Source of the DNA: Bradyrhizobium sp. SRS-191
Lineage (GTDB): Bacteria; Pseudomonadota; Alphaproteobacteria; Rhizobiales; Xanthobacteraceae
Assembly: GCF_024586915.1 (NCBI RefSeq)
Contig: NZ_JANBVS010000009.1
Coordinates: 186,001 to 250,000, forward strand
DNA: 64,000 nt
Reading direction: 5' to 3'
Part shown: in pieces, positions 18,383 through 27,212 of the stretch
How the letters are laid out: each line of letters starts with the position of its first letter
Position numbering within the stretch: position 1 is the stretch's first letter
Notes under the pieces: generated by a model
What the model was told of the DNA's origin: nothing
The model's input: the letters and a program-made list of their open reading frames with translations, nothing else
Databases searched by the model: none
Made by a program: the position numbers and the translations under genes

Positions 18383-18982
18383 ATGGCGAAATCTGACCAA
18401 CCCACCACGATCAAGAAATACGCGAACCGGCGGCTCTACAATACCGGGACGAGTACATACGTGACCCTGGAAGACCTGGCCTCCATGGTTAAGAACGGCG
18501 AAGACTTTCTGGTCTACGACGCCAAGACTGGTGACGACATCACCCGCTCCGTGCTCGCGCAGATCATCTTCGAGCAGGAGAACAAGGCCGGCCAGAACCT
18601 GTTGCCGACGACATTCCTGCGACAGCTGATCCGCTTCTACGGCGACAGCATGCAGATGGTGGTTCCTAAATACCTGGAGCAGTCGATCGATACGCTGACC
18701 AAGGAGCAGGAGAAGTTTCGCAAGCAGATCGCCGACACCTTCAGCGGGACGCCGTTCGCTCCGCTCGAGGAGCAGGTGCGTCGCAACATGGAGCTGTTCC
18801 AGCAGACCTTCTCGATGTTCAAGCCGTTCGCGCCTGGTGCGGTCCGCGCCGAGGAGAAGGCCGCTGAGCCCGCTGCCGCCGCCGCCGACGACAACATCGA
18901 CGAGCTGCGCCGCCAGATGAAGGAAATGCAGGACCGGCTCGACCGCATGTCGGAGCCGAAGAAGGACGAGCAGCAAGGCTGA
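18383..18982 (+). CDS. phaR: Polyhydroxyalkanoate synthesis repressor
   Basis: A 199-residue PhaR. The N-terminal DNA-binding domain contains IKKYANRRLYNTGTSTYVTLEDLASMVKNGEDFLVYDAKTGDDITRSVLAQIIFEQE, the universal PhaR sequence, followed by the PHB-accumulation regulatory domain (LLPTTFLRQLIRFYGDSMQMVVPKYLE) and a C-terminal coiled coil, DDNIDELRRQMKEMQDRLDRM. PhaR represses phasin and PHA genes until it binds polymer. ATG 18383 gives the family start MAKSDQP; the frame opens 12 bp earlier. It is divergent from phbA, and the polymerase and phasin genes are not in the window. Confidence 0.95.
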   Translation: MAKSDQPTTIKKYANRRLYNTGTSTYVTLEDLASMVKNGEDFLVYDAKTGDDITRSVLAQIIFEQENKAGQNLLPTTFLRQLIRFYGDSMQMVVPKYLEQSIDTLTKEQEKFRKQIADTFSGTPFAPLEEQVRRNMELFQQTFSMFKPFAPGAVRAEEKAAEPAAAAADDNIDELRRQMKEMQDRLDRMSEPKKDEQQG

Positions 18983-19021
18983 GGCTTGCCGCTTGATCCG
19001 CGATTGGAGGCCGGCGGCTGA

Positions 19022-20737
19022 TCAGCTCGCCGCCGGCAATTCCGCCCTGCCGTGCGCGATCCACGGCCTGTCGGTCGAAGCAAGGCCGATCACCCGCCCC
19101 TGGATGTAGTCGCAGCCCCAGTCGCGCAGCAGCGCAACCGACGCCTCGTCCTGCACCCATTCCGCCACCGTCTTGATCTGCAGCCGTCGCGCCAGCTCGA
19201 CCAGCGTCTGCACGAAGGCGCGGTCGTCGGCCGAACGCGCCAGATTCTGCACGAAAGCGCCGTCGATCTTGACGATGTCGACGCCGAGCTTGCGCAGGTT
19301 GCGGAACGAGGTGTGTCCCGCGCCGAAATCGTCGATGGCGATCCGGCTGCCGAGATCCTTCAGCCGTGTCACGAAGCCGCGGAGATCGTCGATGTCCTGG
19401 ATCTCGACCGTCTCGGTGATTTCGACGATCAGCCGCTCGGCGACGCCGGGATGGGCGCGCATCATCGACTCGATCGAGGCCCACCAGTCCGGATCCATGG
19501 TGGTCTCCGGCGAGATGTTGAGGCTCAAGGTCACGTGCGGCGTGCTCGCGAGCTCGGCGACGACGAGCTCCAGGATGCGGTGATCGACCAGGCGGATCAG
19601 GCCGAGCCGCTCGGCGACTGGCACGACATCCGGCGCCAGCAGAGCGCGGCCGTCATCCTGCCGCATCCGCACCAGGCACTCATAGAAGGCGGGCGCGAGC
19701 GTATTCGCATTCACCACCGGCTCGAACGCCGTGACGATGCGCCGCTCGTTCAGCGCGGTGACGATCTCGTCGGTGACGCGGATATTGACCTTGCGTTGCG
19801 CATCGCGCTCGACATTCGGCCGCCAGGTCGAGAACGAGCCGATGCGGCGCCGCTTGGCTAAATCGAGCGTCTCATGGGCGCGATTGACCGCCTCCTCGAC
19901 CGAGCGGGCATGGCGCGGCACGCTGACTGCTCCGATCGTCGCGGTGACCGCGACCGGACCTGACTTGGTCGGCACCACATCGTCGCGAACCGCCGCGAGA
20001 AATCGCTCGGCGGCCACGGTCATGTCGTCCATGGTGCAGTTCTTCAGGATGATCCCGAACTTGTTGCCCGAGAAGCGTCCCAGGGCATCGCCGCCGCGCA
20101 GGCGCGCGCGGATGCGCTGGGCAATTTCGAGCACCACACCGTCGGCGACGTCGAAGCCGAATGCATCGTTGATGCGCGCGAGATGGTCGATACCGACCAG
20201 CATGAAGGCGCAGGAGAAGCGGAAGCGCTGCGATTCCTCGATCACTTCGGCCAGCGTCGCCAAGAGATGCGTACGGTTCAGCTCACCGGTGAGCGGGTCG
20301 TGACGCGACAGTTTGAGCAGCTGCTCCTCGCGGGCGTGCCGCTCGTTGTTGATGCGCACGATGCCCTGAGCGCGCGACGGCCGCCCGTCCGGGCCGGCGA
20401 ACCAGCAGCCGGTCTCCTCGACCCAGATCAGCTGCGCCCCGGCATGGGTCCGGACCCCATATTCGATCCGATAGGGCGTACCGCCGGCGCCGTAGAGCGG
20501 CGCGGCCTGGCGCATGACCTCGGAACGGATGTTGCGGTCCGGCTCGATCAGCTTGCCGAATTCGGCGCCATTGCAGAGCTGCGGCAGCGGCACGTCGGCA
20601 AACACCGCGCCGACATGATCGCTCCAGACGATCACGTCGCTCGCCAGATCCCAGACGAAGGCGGCTTGGCCGAGGGAGGCCAGGATCATCGAGGTCTGTG
20701 GCAAATCGGATTTCAAGATCGCCTCGTTCTGGAACAA
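19022..20737 (-). CDS. PAS-GGDEF-EAL protein with degenerate GGDEF
   Basis: A 571-residue cytoplasmic protein: a PAS-like sensor (about residues 15-125), a GGDEF-family domain (about 135-300) and an EAL domain (about 320-560). The cyclase signature has decayed to SGNKF in RFSGNKFGIIL, so diguanylate cyclase activity is unlikely. In the EAL domain the motif reads ECL (FYECLVRM), while LSLNISPETT, IVEITETVEI, AIDDFGAGHTSF and DIVKIDGAF keep several metal-site residues; the later VVAEGVE is replaced by TVAEWVQ. Phosphodiesterase activity is possible but uncertain. It is convergent with phaR, their stops only 39 bp apart. Confidence 0.88.
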   Translation of the reverse strand: MFQNEAILKSDLPQTSMILASLGQAAFVWDLASDVIVWSDHVGAVFADVPLPQLCNGAEFGKLIEPDRNIRSEVMRQAAPLYGAGGTPYRIEYGVRTHAGAQLIWVEETGCWFAGPDGRPSRAQGIVRINNERHAREEQLLKLSRHDPLTGELNRTHLLATLAEVIEESQRFRFSCAFMLVGIDHLARINDAFGFDVADGVVLEIAQRIRARLRGGDALGRFSGNKFGIILKNCTMDDMTVAAERFLAAVRDDVVPTKSGPVAVTATIGAVSVPRHARSVEEAVNRAHETLDLAKRRRIGSFSTWRPNVERDAQRKVNIRVTDEIVTALNERRIVTAFEPVVNANTLAPAFYECLVRMRQDDGRALLAPDVVPVAERLGLIRLVDHRILELVVAELASTPHVTLSLNISPETTMDPDWWASIESMMRAHPGVAERLIVEITETVEIQDIDDLRGFVTRLKDLGSRIAIDDFGAGHTSFRNLRKLGVDIVKIDGAFVQNLARSADDRAFVQTLVELARRLQIKTVAEWVQDEASVALLRDWGCDYIQGRVIGLASTDRPWIAHGRAELPAAS

Positions 20738-20996
20738 GCCGGCGCAGCCCGGCGTCGATAGCAGGACAGCCGCCGCCTACCGTTGCGAGCGGCGGCGGCG
20801 CAGTTCGCGAATCAGACTACGCATCTCTGGTTAACGGAGAGCATGCCGCCGCGACATCCGCGTGTCCGGACAGCATCAACCATCTTTCGCCTCGGACGGA
20901 CCCGGCGCGCTGGGCGCGGCATTGGCTTTGCGAGGTCGGGTGGTGAAAGGCTCCGGCGTCCCATAATGTGACAAGCGCGCCGGGTGTGGTGGGACC

Positions 20997-21275
20997 ATGT
21001 TAACGATTGATCAGGACGAGGCTGCGGAGGGAGTGCACGAGGCGTCGCGGTCCCTGGCGCTGCTGCCGGGCACGCGGAGCTCCGATCGCCGCGCGACGGT
21101 GATCCGGGCCGCGCGTCCCGATGCCGGCTTCGTCACCCAGCTGATCGCAACCGCCGAGCACTTGCCGCAGACCCGCACGCTCCGGCGCGCGGCAGCCGCG
21201 GACGTCCACAGCGCCTATTCGGCACGGCTTCAGCCGGTGATGCGGGCGGGCGATCGAACCCGGGAAGTCATCTGA
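20997..21275 (+). CDS. Small hypothetical protein
   Basis: A 92-residue soluble protein with no signal or membrane segment. The C-terminal half, RPDAGFVTQLIATAEHLPQTRTLRRAAAADVHSAYSA, looks like a short motif I associate with many small rhizobial proteins in which a DAxFVAQLIAT segment precedes RRAxPxDAxxAY. Function is unknown. The orientation is divergent from the PAS-GGDEF-EAL gene and convergent with the next gene, with which it almost overlaps (18 bp between stops). Confidence 0.6.
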   Translation: MLTIDQDEAAEGVHEASRSLALLPGTRSSDRRATVIRAARPDAGFVTQLIATAEHLPQTRTLRRAAAADVHSAYSARLQPVMRAGDRTREVI

Positions 21276-21293
21276 GCGGCGCCCGTCGGCGCC

Positions 21294-22058
21294 TCAGGAT
21301 TTGGGAGTCTCGGATTTAGGAGTCTCGGACTTTGGAGTCTCGGGCTTAGGGGTCTCGGCTGTGTGCGGCTCTGGCGCACTCGGAGTAGCGGCCTCGGTCT
21401 CCTTGACCTCCGCGACCCAGCCGGTCGGCTGCACAGGCGCCGGCCTTGGAACCGAGCGATCGAGCAGCACGGACTCGGCGACCGAAGCAGCAGCCGGCAC
21501 CGCGTCGGTGGCAGGCTCCACGACGGGCGCCGGAGCGGGAGGCGCTTCAGCGTGATGAATGTCCGACGCCACAGGCTCTTCAGGCTTGATCGGCTCTTCG
21601 ACCGGCTCGGGCTCGGAATGAGCGACAGGCTGCTCGGCCGCCGCCGGCGGCGTCACCGGAACAGGTGCGGCGACCACCGGACGGGGGGCGCGCTTGGTGC
21701 GCAACGCGATGCCGCCGAAGAAATCGACCATCGCCAGCAGGGTGAGCAGCAGGAAGGTGGAGTTGCCGAACTTCTTCCACATCGCGAATTCGGCCGCGGC
21801 GCCGCCGAACACCAGCAGCGACAGCAGGTGGTCGGTCAGATATTTGCCGTTCGGCTTGGCTGCCTTGATGACCTCGAGCAGCAGCAGCAGCACGCCCAGC
21901 GCCAGCAGCATGTCGCCCAGCGAGATCGTCCAGAGCTCGCCGGACGGAAGCTGCAGGCGCAGCAGGATCTCGCCGAACTCGACCCCCGGCATCAGGAAGA
22001 CGATCATGTTGTAGATCGCCAGCGGGATCAGCAGCAGCGGGAAACCGACCATGGACAT
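21294..22058 (-). CDS. Membrane protein with Pro/Glu-rich repetitive tail, unknown function
   Basis: A 254-residue protein. Three or four hydrophobic spans occupy the first 120 residues (FPLLLIPLAIYNMIVFLMP, GDMLLALGVLLLLLEVI, STFLLLTLLAMVDFFGGIAL), and LPSGELWTISLGDMLLALG is distinctive of a conserved alphaproteobacterial family without known function. From residue about 125 onward it is Pro/Ala/Glu-rich and presumably extends into the cytoplasm or periplasm as a disordered tail, ending in four 5-residue ETPKS-type repeats encoded by 15-bp DNA repeats at 21297-21356. It lies downstream of rpmF on the same strand, behind a strong hairpin. Confidence 0.75.
   Translation of the reverse strand: MSMVGFPLLLIPLAIYNMIVFLMPGVEFGEILLRLQLPSGELWTISLGDMLLALGVLLLLLEVIKAAKPNGKYLTDHLLSLLVFGGAAAEFAMWKKFGNSTFLLLTLLAMVDFFGGIALRTKRAPRPVVAAPVPVTPPAAAEQPVAHSEPEPVEEPIKPEEPVASDIHHAEAPPAPAPVVEPATDAVPAAASVAESVLLDRSVPRPAPVQPTGWVAEVKETEAATPSAPEPHTAETPKPETPKSETPKSETPKS
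21297..21356. repeat. Four 15-bp tandem repeats inside the membrane-protein gene
   Basis: GGATTTGGGAGTCTC, GGATTTAGGAGTCTC, GGACTTTGGAGTCTC and GGGCTTAGGGGTCTC follow one another in frame, encoding the terminal ETPKS-like units. In-frame tandem repeats at a gene end can expand or contract by slippage without breaking the protein. Confidence 0.85.
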
Positions 22059-22150
22059 CGGTTGGAGCCTTATGGCGCGGGCGGCGGACCCGCCACGGAA
22101 TCAATTGGAAGACTATGACGGCGAGACGGGATCACGCAGCACACAAGCGG

Positions 22151-22187
22151 AAGCGGTCCCGGCGAATCACGTCGCGCGGGACCGCTT
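22151..22187. terminator. Hairpin between rpmF and the downstream membrane-protein gene
   Basis: AAGCGGTCCC at 22151-22160 pairs with GGGACCGCTT at 22178-22187 across a 17-base loop. No clear T-run follows on the minus strand, so it may be a processing or weak termination signal behind rpmF. Confidence 0.45.
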
Positions 22188-22240
22188 TCAACCCCATCGA
22201 TGGCCGAATTCGGGCAGCTTGGAAAGCGGCCCGCGGGCAA

Positions 22241-22423
22241 TCAGGCGTCTTTCTTCTTCAGGACCTGGCGGCCCTTGTACATGCCGGTCTTCAGGTCCAG
22301 GTGATGCGGACGACGCAGCTCGCCGGAGTCCTTGTCCTCGACATAGGTCGGCTTCTTGATCGCGTCAGCCGAGCGGCGCATGCCGCGGCGCGACGGCGAA
22401 GTTTTTCTTCTGGGGACGGCCAT
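22241..22423 (-). CDS. rpmF: 50S ribosomal protein L32
   Basis: A 60-residue L32 of the large ribosomal subunit, beginning MAVPRRKTSPSRRGMRRSAD, which is the standard alphaproteobacterial N-terminus, and ending GMYKGRQVLKKKDA. It lacks the four-cysteine zinc ribbon seen in some bacterial L32 proteins, which is normal for this group. The frame extends 20 codons upstream, but those residues are not part of L32. mtgA lies upstream on the same strand, 170 bp away. Confidence 0.96.
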   Translation of the reverse strand: MAVPRRKTSPSRRGMRRSADAIKKPTYVEDKDSGELRRPHHLDLKTGMYKGRQVLKKKDA

Positions 22424-22592
22424 ATCGGTATCCTCTAGGGGTATTCGGAAGGCATCGTCCGCGAAAGGGACGGCTGCAGCCATGAAGCTGGCGAGCCCGG
22501 ATGCCGATCAAGGCCGCGCTTATAGAGGAAGGGTTGCGGCATGGCTAGGGCTCTCCGAGGCATTTTTGGCCAAATTTCACCCTCGCCCGACC

Positions 22593-23333
22593 TCACCGCC
22601 GGTCGCCCCAGCAGGTCTGAAGCGCCGAGGCCTGCGCCCGGACCATATAGGTGGCCGACAGCCGCCGCACCCCGGGCCCCGGCGTCCGTGCGCTGCGCCG
22701 GACCGGATTCGGCAGGATCGAGGCCATCAGCGCCGCCTCGCGCGGTCCCAATCCCGCCGCCGAGCGGTTGAAGGCATAATTCGCCCCCGCTTCCACCCCG
22801 AACTGGCCGGACGGGCCAAGTTCCGCGATGTTGAGATAGATCTCCAGAATGCGCCGCTTGGGCAGGACGAGGTCGATCCACAGCGCCAGCGGCAGCTCCA
22901 GGGCTTTGCGAACGTAGCTGCGGCCCTGCCAGAGGAACAGGTTCTTGGCCACCTGCTGGGTAATGGTCGAGCCGCCACGGCTGACGTCGCCGTCCTCGGC
23001 GTCATCCATGACCTCGCGCAGGGCTCCCCAGTCGATGCCGTGATGGCTGCAGAATTTGGCGTCCTCCGCCGCCACCACCGAACGCGGCAGATACGGCGAC
23101 ATCGCCGCCAAGTCGATCCAGCGCCGCTCCATCGGCTGGCCGGTGACCGTCCGCCACAGCATCAGGGTCGAGACCGGGTGACCTCCGGCATAGAACGGCG
23201 TCAGCGCATAGGGCACGAGCAGCACCAGCACGACGACCAGGAGGATGGTTCTGACGGTACGCAATGGCAGGCGTCGCTCGCGTTGGACCGCGCTGGGGGC
23301 GGCCGTGAGGGCCGGATGATCCGACATCTCCAT
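22593..23333 (-). CDS. mtgA: Monofunctional biosynthetic peptidoglycan transglycosylase
   Basis: A 246-residue GT51 enzyme that polymerises lipid II into glycan chains at the periplasmic face of the inner membrane. A single N-terminal membrane anchor (TILLVVVLVLLVPYALTPF, about residues 29-47) precedes the catalytic domain with VVAAEDAKFCSHHGIDWGALREV (active Glu), RGGSTITQQVAKNLFLW, RKALELPLALWIDLVLPKRRILEIYLNIAELG and the GVEAGANYAF segment. No penicillin-binding transpeptidase domain is present. Met1 and Met3 are both possible starts. It is divergent from ispA, with 118 bp between starts. Confidence 0.95.
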   Translation of the reverse strand: MEMSDHPALTAAPSAVQRERRLPLRTVRTILLVVVLVLLVPYALTPFYAGGHPVSTLMLWRTVTGQPMERRWIDLAAMSPYLPRSVVAAEDAKFCSHHGIDWGALREVMDDAEDGDVSRGGSTITQQVAKNLFLWQGRSYVRKALELPLALWIDLVLPKRRILEIYLNIAELGPSGQFGVEAGANYAFNRSAAGLGPREAALMASILPNPVRRSARTPGPGVRRLSATYMVRAQASALQTCWGDRR

Positions 23334-23451
23334 GAGGTTTCCCGATCTTTTAAGCCATTAACCGGCCGAAAGCCGCTGCCGTCCCCGCAATTGACGAAGT
23401 CGCCGCCATCAACGATTGTCCGGCGAATTTCGCCCCTGGAGCTCTTCTTAA

Positions 23452-24372
23452 ATGACTGCGACGGCCACCGACTTCACCCAACGCCTGGACAAGACCGCGG
23501 AGGAGACCGAAGCGTTGCTCGGCGAGCTGCTGTCGGACGCGCCGATGGCCGACGAGATCGCCCGGCCCAAGCGGCTGATCGACTCGATGCGCTATTCCAG
23601 CCTCGGCGGCGGCAAGCGGTTGCGCCCGTTCCTGGTGGTCGAGAGCGCCGCCGTGTTCGGCGTGCCCCGCCGCGGCGCGCTGATGGCCGGCGCCGCGCTC
23701 GAATGCATCCACTGCTACTCCCTGATCCACGACGATCTCCCGGCGATGGACAATTCGGATCTCCGCCGCGGCCGTCCGACGCTGCACAAGGCCTATGACG
23801 ACGCCACCGCGATCCTCGCCGGCGACGCGCTGCTGACGATCGCCTTCGACATCATCACCCGCGACGAGATCCACCCCGATGCCGGCGTGCGCCTGGCGCT
23901 GACCCGGGCGCTCGCCCGCTGCGCCGGTGTCGGCGGCATGGCCGGCGGCCAGATCCTCGATCTCGCCGGCGAGGGCCGGTTCGGTGATCGCGATCCGGTC
24001 GACGTCGCCCGCGTGCAGCAGATGAAGACCGGCGCCCTGCTCCGCTTCGGCTGCATCGCCGGCGCCCTGCTCGGCCAGGCCTCGCCGGCCGAGTACCAGG
24101 CGCTCGACGATTACGGCCGCGCGCTCGGCGAGGCCTTCCAGATCGCCGACGACCTGCTCGACGTCGAGGGCGATGCCGCCACGCTCGGCAAGCCGGCCGG
24201 CGCCGACGCCGAGCTCGGCAAGACGACTTTCGTCACCCAGCTCGGCATCGAGGGCGCCAAGCAGCGCGTGCGCGACCTGCTCGCGCGTGGCGACGCCGCG
24301 CTGTCGATCTTCGGCGCCAAGGGCGACGTGCTGCGTGCGGCCGCGCACTTCGTCGCCGAACGCAAGAGCTGA
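23452..24372 (+). CDS. ispA: Geranyl/farnesyl diphosphate synthase
   Basis: A 306-residue trans-prenyl diphosphate synthase that condenses isopentenyl diphosphate with allylic diphosphates. The first aspartate-rich motif DDLPAMD is at residues 94-100, after CIHCYSLIH, and the second is DDLLDVEGD, with GGGKRLRPFL at about 52-61 and GKTTFVTQLG near the end. The extra residues within the first motif (DDxxxxD) place it with type II farnesyl or geranylgeranyl synthases. Product length cannot be fixed by eye. ispG, an upstream enzyme of the same pathway, is at 31308-32597. Confidence 0.9.
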   Translation: MTATATDFTQRLDKTAEETEALLGELLSDAPMADEIARPKRLIDSMRYSSLGGGKRLRPFLVVESAAVFGVPRRGALMAGAALECIHCYSLIHDDLPAMDNSDLRRGRPTLHKAYDDATAILAGDALLTIAFDIITRDEIHPDAGVRLALTRALARCAGVGGMAGGQILDLAGEGRFGDRDPVDVARVQQMKTGALLRFGCIAGALLGQASPAEYQALDDYGRALGEAFQIADDLLDVEGDAATLGKPAGADAELGKTTFVTQLGIEGAKQRVRDLLARGDAALSIFGAKGDVLRAAAHFVAERKS

Positions 24373-24387
24373 GCCGAGACCGCGCGG

Positions 24388-25080
24388 TTGAGCGGACTTC
24401 ATCCAGACGATCCCGCGCTGGCGCGCTTCGCGCGCCTGCCGCGTGGATTGCGCATCATCTATGCGCGCCCCCGCACCTTCATGTCGCTCGGCATCGCTGC
24501 GATCGCGTTTTTTCTGCTTCCATCCGCGCTGCGGCTGATCACGCGGCTCCTGATCAGCTGGGACATCTTCACCACGATCTATCTCGCGCTGGTCGCGGTG
24601 ATGATGTTGCGCAGCGAGCATGAGCACATCCGCCGTAAGGCTGTCATGCAGGACGACGGCCGCTTCGTGATCCTGCTGGTCACCGCGCTCGGCGCCTTCG
24701 CCAGCATCGCGGCCATCGTGTTCGAGCTCGGCGCCTCCAAGCGCGACGCCCCGGCGCTGACGCTGGCGCTGCTGACCGTCTCGCTCTCCTGGGTCGCGGT
24801 GCACGCGACTTTCGCCCTGCATTACGCCCATGACTACTATCGCGGCGCCAAGCCGGGCGGACTGCAATTCCCGAGCGGCGACAAGGACGAGCACGCCGAC
24901 TACTGGGACTTCGTCTACTTCTCCTTCATCATCGGCATGACCGCGCAGGTCTCCGACGTCGGCATCACCGACAAGGTCATCCGCCGCACCGCCACCGTCC
25001 ACGGCATCATCTCGTTCGTCTACAACACCGCCCTCGTCGCGCTGATGGTCAACATCGCCGCCAGCGCGATCTCGTCCTGA
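24388..25080 (+). CDS. DUF1345 integral membrane protein
   Basis: A 230-residue membrane protein with about five spans (SLGIAAIAFFLLPSALRL, IFTTIYLALVAVMML, FVILLVTALGAFASIAAIVF, LALLTVSLSWVAVHATFAL, TALVALMVNIAAS). The motif LHYAHDYYRG and the acidic GDKDEHADYWDFVYFSFIIGMTAQVSDV segment are the DUF1345 hallmarks. Function is unknown. The start is apparently TTG at 24388; no ATG occurs until residue 32, after the first conserved region. It begins 15 bp after ispA and may be co-transcribed. Confidence 0.85.
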   Translation: MSGLHPDDPALARFARLPRGLRIIYARPRTFMSLGIAAIAFFLLPSALRLITRLLISWDIFTTIYLALVAVMMLRSEHEHIRRKAVMQDDGRFVILLVTALGAFASIAAIVFELGASKRDAPALTLALLTVSLSWVAVHATFALHYAHDYYRGAKPGGLQFPSGDKDEHADYWDFVYFSFIIGMTAQVSDVGITDKVIRRTATVHGIISFVYNTALVALMVNIAASAISS

Positions 25081-26991
25081 TCAATTGCACACCTCGGCGG
25101 TGGCGTTGACGCCCGGACCGCCGCCGCCGCGATATTCCAGCCGGCAGCCCTGCCTGACGGGACGGCACAGATAGGCGTCGCAATAGATCTGGCCAGACGA
25201 CGGCTTCGGACGCGCCTGCGCCTGGGGCCTCGGCGGAGCAATGCTCGGCGCCATTCCGATGCCGACGCCGAGACCACCGCCGCCGACACCGATCCCGACG
25301 CCAACGCCGACATTCGGAGCCGGCATCGGCATGCCCGGCTCGGGCGCCGCACGAGCGCCGCGGCGACGCGACGGCACGTCCTCGTCGTCGCTGGCGTCAC
25401 GCTTGGCGACCGGCTTCTTCTCGCGCCGCTTCTCGCATTCATTGTCGTCGTTCACGAACGAGCCCTCGGCGCAGACGATGCGCGTGCAGCGGTCGCCGTC
25501 GGATTTATAGCCGTGCTGACAGACCAGCGGGCAGACGCGGGCCTGCTTGAGCTTGATCGTCTGCAGCGCATCGGCCGAAGCGGCCTGGGTGTCCAGCTTG
25601 GTGCCGGCATAGCGGTTGAACTGCGACAGCGACCGGCGCGAGGCCGAGCCCCAATCGCCATCGGCGTCCTCGGTGAGGCAGCCGACGCGGCGCAGCTCGA
25701 GCTGCACCGATTTGGTCAGGTCAGCCGGCTGCGAGGCCGGCGTCAGCGACGCGACCTGCGGCCCCTGCTGCGGAGCTGCCGCCGGAGACGTCGCCGCGCG
25801 CGGATTGTCGGCCGCCGCGAGCTGCTGCTCCTGGCGCTTACGTTCGGCGTCGGCGGCCTGCTGCTGCGCGAGCTGATTGGCTTTTTCGGCGGCCTGACGC
25901 GCCTGCTCGGCCGCCTTGGCCTCGGCCTCCGCCTTGGCGAGCGTATCCTTGCGCGCGCCTTCGGCCGCGAGCCGCGCCCGCTCGGCCTCCGTCGCGCGGG
26001 CCTTCTCAGCCGCGGCGGCGCGGTTCTCCTCGGCCGTCAACTTCTCGAGCTGCAGCTTGGCGAGGCTCGCATAGAAGCCGTCCGGATATTGCGCCAGGAA
26101 GGCGTTCAGCGCGCCCTTGTTGCCGACCTGCATCGCGAGCTCATAGTCGCGGCGGATATCGGCCTGCGGATTGGCGGGCGGCGGAGTGACCGGCATCTGC
26201 GTGACGACGCGCGGCACGCCGGGCACCAGCGGCACGTCCTCGCCGCCGAGCGAGCCGTACACGAACGGCTCCTGGCGATTGCTGGTCGATTTCAGCACCT
26301 CGTCGCGGACGAAGCCGAACGCCTTGCGAACGTCGAGGCCGGGGGTCGCGATGTGCCGCGACAGCGCCAAGGTGAACGGCGAGTTGTTGCCGTCGCCGTC
26401 CTGGGCGGTGGAGCCGGCCTTCGCGGAATAGGCGATCAGCGTGTTCGGGCTGGTCGGCTCGACCTTGGCGAGGCCGCGTCCGAGGCTGCGCGTCGCCACC
26501 GTGCGCTGCATGTTGCGGGTAAAGGGATTGTCGCGGCAGGCATCGAGGATGACGAGCCGCAGCTTCTTGGCGGGCTCGACGGCGACCAGGATGCGGTCGA
26601 GCGACAGCGTCTCGTCATAGACGTCGGTGTCGCGCTCCAGCCGGGCATCGATCGGGATCAGATAGTTGGAGCCTTCGACCTCCATGCCGTGGCCGGCATA
26701 ATAGACCACGGCGATGTCCGCATCGCGGGCGGCGTCGGCGAAATCGCGCAGGGCCCGTCGCGTCTCCCGCGCGGTGAGATCCCGCCGGTAATCGACGACG
26801 TCGAAGCCGGCATTCTTGAAGGTCTGGGTCATCACCGCGCCGTCATTGGCGGGGTTGGTCAGCTGCGGCACATTCTGATAGGCGGAATTGCCGATGACGA
26901 GCGCCACCCGCTTCTCGGCGAGCGCGGGGTGGCCGGCCAGCAGCAGCGCTGCCGCCAGGATGTAACCGCCCAATCGAATTGACCACGACAT
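25081..26991 (-). CDS. Secreted caspase-like (peptidase C14) protein
   Basis: A 636-residue protein. A signal peptide (residues 1-25, cleavage after ALA) is followed by a caspase p20-like domain (about 27-245) with the catalytic dyad His101 in YYAGHGMEVEGSNYLIP and Cys152 in ILDACRDNPF. A helical linker with Ala/Glu/Lys/Gln-rich coiled coil (about 310-400) follows, then a region with RRVGCLTEDADGDWGSASRRSLSQFNRYAG resembling a peptidoglycan-binding repeat, a Cys-rich segment (CPLVCQHGYKSDGDRCTRIVCAEGS), a Gly/Val-rich stretch and a terminal Cys-containing module. Such proteins are frequent in Bradyrhizobium, yet their physiological substrate is unknown. It converges on the DUF1345 gene without a gap. 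Confidence 0.9.
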   Translation of the reverse strand: MSWSIRLGGYILAAALLLAGHPALAEKRVALVIGNSAYQNVPQLTNPANDGAVMTQTFKNAGFDVVDYRRDLTARETRRALRDFADAARDADIAVVYYAGHGMEVEGSNYLIPIDARLERDTDVYDETLSLDRILVAVEPAKKLRLVILDACRDNPFTRNMQRTVATRSLGRGLAKVEPTSPNTLIAYSAKAGSTAQDGDGNNSPFTLALSRHIATPGLDVRKAFGFVRDEVLKSTSNRQEPFVYGSLGGEDVPLVPGVPRVVTQMPVTPPPANPQADIRRDYELAMQVGNKGALNAFLAQYPDGFYASLAKLQLEKLTAEENRAAAAEKARATEAERARLAAEGARKDTLAKAEAEAKAAEQARQAAEKANQLAQQQAADAERKRQEQQLAAADNPRAATSPAAAPQQGPQVASLTPASQPADLTKSVQLELRRVGCLTEDADGDWGSASRRSLSQFNRYAGTKLDTQAASADALQTIKLKQARVCPLVCQHGYKSDGDRCTRIVCAEGSFVNDDNECEKRREKKPVAKRDASDDEDVPSRRRGARAAPEPGMPMPAPNVGVGVGIGVGGGGLGVGIGMAPSIAPPRPQAQARPKPSSGQIYCDAYLCRPVRQGCRLEYRGGGGPGVNATAEVCN

Positions 26992-27212
26992 CGTTATTCC
27001 CCATCGCCGTTGGGAGACCTGCCGGCTCTGCCTATCAGACGGCCGCCCATTCGCCTTGTGACCGGGATCACGCAGGCGTTATTCCCGCAAGATCCCGCTG
27101 CGGTCAGTTTATTTCTGTCGACGGAGCATCGGCCGCAGTTCATGGCTTGCCAAGCCCGCATTTGCATCGAAAATGCGATGCTTGTTTGTCCGCGGGTTCC
27201 AGGGAGTTGGCC

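Noticed and set aside
21235..21270. tRNA-like T-arm sequence (GATCGAACCCGGG)
   Set aside because: No matching acceptor, D or anticodon arms can be formed around it; it lies within a small coding frame.
21297..21356. Possible CRISPR-like array
   Set aside because: The units are contiguous 15-bp repeats without spacers and lie inside a coding sequence. No other evenly spaced direct repeats or cas genes exist in the window.
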